Shown here: positions 61,523 to 64,000 of the stretch, piece after piece | Layout: each line of letters opens with the position of its first letter | Position numbering within the stretch: the first letter of the stretch is position 1 | Source: Pseudomonas alcaligenes | GTDB taxonomy: Bacteria; Pseudomonadota; Gammaproteobacteria; Pseudomonadales; Pseudomonadaceae | DNA: 64,000 nt | Direction: 5' to 3' | NCBI RefSeq assembly: GCF_014490745.1 | Contig: NZ_LZEU01000001.1 | Span: forward strand, 3,313,501 to 3,377,500 | The notes under the pieces: generated by a model | Told to the model about the DNA's origin: nothing | Databases searched by the model: none | The model's input: the letters and a program-made list of their open reading frames with translations, nothing else | Program-made: the position numbers and the translations under genes

Positions 61523-63181
61523 CTAAAAGCCCTTGGCGCGGTAGACCTCCTCGCCGCCCAGCAATGTCCACAGCACCTTGGCCTGGCCGATCTGGCTGGT
61601 CGGCAGCTTGAAGATGTCGCGATCCAGCACCACCAGGTCGGCCTGCTTGCCCACCTGCAGCGAGCCGGTGTCCTGCTCCTGGCGCAGGGTGTAGGCCGGG
61701 CCCAGGGTGTAGGCGCGAATCGCCGCGTCCAGGTTGGGCAGGCCACGCGCGCCCAGGCTCAGGGCGTTCTGCATGATGCCCAGCGGCGACAGCGGGTTCA
61801 CATCCCAGTCGGAACTCAGGGTGACCCGCGCGCCGCTGTCGTACAGCGCGCGCATCGGCAGCATGCGCTGGGCACGCTCACCGATCAGCGGCTGGTTGTC
61901 CTTGAGGAACGACGGGCTGAAGTAGCGGCTGGGCTGGAAGTCGGCGATCACGTCCAGCTGGCGAAAGCGCGGCAGGTCGGCCGCATCGACCAGTTCGACA
62001 TGGGTCAGCCGATGGCGCCCCGGCGTGGCCTGGGCGATGGCATCCAGGGCATCACCCACTGCCTGGTCGCCGATGGTGTGGATATGCAGGTCGAAGCCGG
62101 TCGCCGACAACTCGCGGGCATAGCGCGCCAGGCGCTCGGGAGTGAAGTAGTAGAGGCCGCGCGGATCGACGCCGGCCAGGCTGTGCTGGTAGGGCTGGCG
62201 CAGGCGCGCGGTGGTGTTGTGCACGATGCCGTCGACATACAGCTTGATCTGGCTGACGTGCAGCAGGCTGTCGGTAGCGCCGGGAGCGTACAGGGCCTTG
62301 AGGTCGGCCAGCTGCTGGTCGTCATCCAGCTGCGGGTAGGCCCACAGGCCGAGGGTGGTGCGGGCCTTGAGCTGATCCTCGCGGGCGGCGCGCTGCCAGG
62401 CCTGGAGATGGCCACGGCGCCAGAACACCCGGGCGTCGGCCACCGAGGTGATGCCGTTGCGCGCCAGCTCGTCCTGGCCAGCCAGCACAGCCTGGTAATA
62501 CACCTCCTGCAGCGCCTTGGAGGGCGGCAGGGCCTTGTCCATCACCAGGTCGCCGGCGTTGTCGAGGACGATGCCGGTCGGTTTGCCTTGCGCGTCACGC
62601 AGGATCACCCCGCCCACCGGATTGCCCGCAGCCGCCTCGATGCCGGCCAGTTGCAGCGCCTTGCTGTTGAGCCAGTAGGAGTGCGAGGTCTCCTCCATGA
62701 TCGCGATCGGCAGGTCAGCGGAGATTTCATCGAGCAGCGCGCGCGGACTCTCGCCACTGTCGAGCAGGGTATGCAGGGCGAAGCCGCTGCCCAGCAGCCA
62801 CTCGCCCTGCGCCGCCTCGGCACATTCGCCAATGGCGTCCAGCCACTGCTCAACCCCGTCCTCGGTATCCAGCTGGCAATCGCCCTGGGCCTCGGACGAG
62901 GCGTCCAGTACATGCGCATGGCTATCCTGGAAACCCGGCAGCACCAGGCGCCCGCCGAGGTCGACGACGTCACTGTCGTCATCGGCATATTCATCGACCT
63001 CGGCCGCACGGCCGACGGCGAGGATGGTGCCCTCCTCGTCTATGGCCAGGGCCTCGGCCCAGGGCTGGGCAGGGTTCACCGTGTAGATGCGGGCGTTATG
63101 CAGCACCAGGCTGGCGACAGGCTCTTCAGCCTGGACGGTGACCGCCAGGGCAATGGACAACGACAAAAACAACCTGCGCAT
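61523..63181 (-). CDS. Exported amidohydrolase (YtcJ-like, amidohydrolase family 3)
   Basis: A 552-residue protein with signal peptide MRRLFLSLSIALAVTVQA. Metal-binding segments are LVLPGFQDSHAHVLDA (H-x-H), FDLHIHTIGDQAVGDAL, RHRLTHVELVDA and LSSDWDVNPLSPLG. It shares overall layout with the gene at 37732 but is clearly diverged. The hydrolysed substrate is unknown. It lies downstream of an agmatine-deiminase-family gene on the same strand, but a terminator separates them. The start at 63181 was chosen for the signal peptide. Confidence 0.85.
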   Translation of the reverse strand: MRRLFLSLSIALAVTVQAEEPVASLVLHNARIYTVNPAQPWAEALAIDEEGTILAVGRAAEVDEYADDDSDVVDLGGRLVLPGFQDSHAHVLDASSEAQGDCQLDTEDGVEQWLDAIGECAEAAQGEWLLGSGFALHTLLDSGESPRALLDEISADLPIAIMEETSHSYWLNSKALQLAGIEAAAGNPVGGVILRDAQGKPTGIVLDNAGDLVMDKALPPSKALQEVYYQAVLAGQDELARNGITSVADARVFWRRGHLQAWQRAAREDQLKARTTLGLWAYPQLDDDQQLADLKALYAPGATDSLLHVSQIKLYVDGIVHNTTARLRQPYQHSLAGVDPRGLYYFTPERLARYARELSATGFDLHIHTIGDQAVGDALDAIAQATPGRHRLTHVELVDAADLPRFRQLDVIADFQPSRYFSPSFLKDNQPLIGERAQRMLPMRALYDSGARVTLSSDWDVNPLSPLGIMQNALSLGARGLPNLDAAIRAYTLGPAYTLRQEQDTGSLQVGKQADLVVLDRDIFKLPTSQIGQAKVLWTLLGGEEVYRAKGF

Positions 63182-63198
63182 GGCAGCGCTCCTCAAGC

Positions 63199-63234
63199 AA
63201 AAAAGCCATGCCCGGCCGGGTGGCGAGGCATGGC
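63199..63234 (-). terminator. Rho-independent terminator after the agmatine-deiminase-family gene
   Basis: Read on the minus strand, GCCATGCC and GGCATGGC form an 8-bp stem with a GC-rich loop, followed by a T-run (A-run 63199-63204 on plus). It lies about 120 bases beyond the stop at 63353. Confidence 0.8.
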
Positions 63235-63291
63235 ATAAAAGGGAGGTTGGTCAGCTCCCTCGATGGAGCAAGTAAAGATCACTCAAGCAGA

Positions 63292-63314
63292 CCGTCATTC
63301 CCGCGCAGGCGGGA
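63292..63314. repeat. Third copy of the CCGTCATTCCCGCG repeat unit
   Basis: The unit CCGTCATTCCCGCGCAGGCG plus GGA matches the inner repeat of the cassette at 57369-57391 and 57502-57524 with a few changes. It lies in the gap between two minus-strand genes. Confidence 0.6.
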
Positions 63315-63352
63315 GCAACGGACAAACCTGCTCTTCAGCGTTGCCCCGACAG

Positions 63353-64000
63353 CTACACCAGCCGCGGCATGTTCTTGGTCACGCAGTGGATACCGCCGCC
63401 ACCGCCGGCGATCGGGTCGATATTGACCTGGACGATGACGCGCCCCGGATAGAGCTTGGTGAGCAGATCCTTGCAGTACTTGTCCGCGGCCGCATCGCCG
63501 AACTGCGGGGCGATCACCGCGCCATTGATCGGCAGGAAGTTGATGTAGCCCGGGGCGAAGTCCGGGTTGTTCTGGCTGTACACGTTCTGCCGCGGTTTCA
63601 GGGGTGGCGGCAGGGTGTGCACGGTCAGCTTGCGGCCGTCGGCGTCGGTAGCGGATTGGAGGATGCTCAGGTGGGTGCGGGTCACCGCGTAGTCGTAGGA
63701 CTTGGGGTCGTTGTCCAGGTTGGCGATGACCACGCCCGGCTTGACGAAGCGCGCGTAGAAATCCACGTGGGCATCGGTAATGTCCTTGCCCTTGATGCCC
63801 GGCAGCCAGATGATCTTGCGCAGGCCGAGGTTGGCCTTCAGTTCGGCCTCGATCTGCGCCTTGCTCATGCCCGGGTTGCGGTTGCTGTTGATCCAGCAGC
63901 TCTCGGTCATGATCGCCGTGCCGTGGCCGTCCACTTCGATGCCACCGCCCTCGCCGGTCAGCTGGCTGCCGATGTAGCTGGCGTCCATCTCGTAGCTCAG
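63353..64000 (-). CDS. Agmatine-deiminase-family protein (partial at window edge)
   Basis: The frame is open to the right window edge; 215 codons are seen, the C-terminal part. Peptidyl-arginine-deiminase features are GGGIEVDGHGTAIMTESCW, the NSNRNPGMSKAQIEAELK segment and the C-terminal AGGGGGIHCVTKNMPRLV with the catalytic Cys. The usual D-G-H-x-D motif is ITDAHVDFYARF here (Ala for Gly). The family hydrolyses agmatine or related guanidines. It differs clearly from the aguA at 15410. It precedes the exported amidohydrolase at 61523. Confidence 0.85.
   Translation of the reverse strand: MSYEMDASYIGSQLTGEGGGIEVDGHGTAIMTESCWINSNRNPGMSKAQIEAELKANLGLRKIIWLPGIKGKDITDAHVDFYARFVKPGVVIANLDNDPKSYDYAVTRTHLSILQSATDADGRKLTVHTLPPPLKPRQNVYSQNNPDFAPGYINFLPINGAVIAPQFGDAAADKYCKDLLTKLYPGRVIVQVNIDPIAGGGGGIHCVTKNMPRLV

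Noticed and set aside
61463..63238. 591-codon plus-strand open frame
   Set aside because: Antisense to the exported amidohydrolase, which has all metal-binding motifs and a signal peptide.

Overview
The window looks like a Pseudomonas chromosome. Most of it is GC-rich with strongly biased third positions. The order LysR / alpha-beta hydrolase / PpiA at the left, then an OprO/OprP-type porin, an ECF sigma gene, a FabH-like synthase and PhoA, resembles the P. aeruginosa arrangement as I remember it. A REP doublet (REPIN) of the Pseudomonas GTAGGAGCGAGC type is present. No rRNA, tRNA or CRISPR array was seen. Two AT-richer islands (about 24.5-32.4 kb and 42.9-45.0 kb) interrupt this core and carry genes typical of accessory or conflict loci.

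Left part (1-24.5 kb). A LysR regulator, hydrolase and periplasmic prolyl isomerase form one unit. A phosphatase/acetyltransferase pair and a porin with a clear PhoB box follow. Next is a four-gene operon for a modified metal-binding peptide (DoxX protein, DUF2063 partner, DUF692/MNIO enzyme, precursor with repeated EGxCG motifs). An ECF sigma factor and zinc-finger anti-sigma lie next to it, with a matching ECF-like promoter in front of the precursor. Further right are a FabH-like synthase, a LysE exporter, solitary solute-binding proteins, a DUF1326/DUF2182 pair, an agmatine deiminase with a polyamine-binding protein, an FNR-like regulator that lacks one cluster cysteine, PhoA, a Sel1 protein, a HIT protein, a GST, a ProQ/FinO protein and a lytic transglycosylase.

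Island 1 (24.5-32.4 kb). Two adjacent, same-strand systems lie here. One is a two-gene unit of a GHKL-type ATPase and a 702-residue protein with two phosphoribosyltransferase-like segments, which I could not assign to a named system. The other is a complete ABC-three-component-like set: HNH effector, small middle component and DUF2326-type SMC-like ATPase. A full IS30-family element with 28-bp inverted repeats closes the island.

Middle and right (32.5-64 kb). There are a methyltransferase, two more solitary amino-acid-type binding proteins and a SulP transporter. A LysR-divergent cluster encodes an exported amidohydrolase, a C45 acyltransferase/hydrolase, an MFS transporter and a TorF-like porin. 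Island 2 carries a class III cyclase-like protein and a convergent protein with a C-terminal membrane helix. After it come a LysR with two tandem hydrolases, a LuxR with nitrilase and polyamine-binding protein, DUF3087, HrpA, a REPIN, a chemoreceptor, a repeat-filled gap, an EmrAB-like efflux pair with LysR, a second exported amidohydrolase and a second agmatine-deiminase-family gene cut by the window edge. Recurrent themes are nitrogen compounds (agmatine, polyamines, amides) and phosphate or metal stress.
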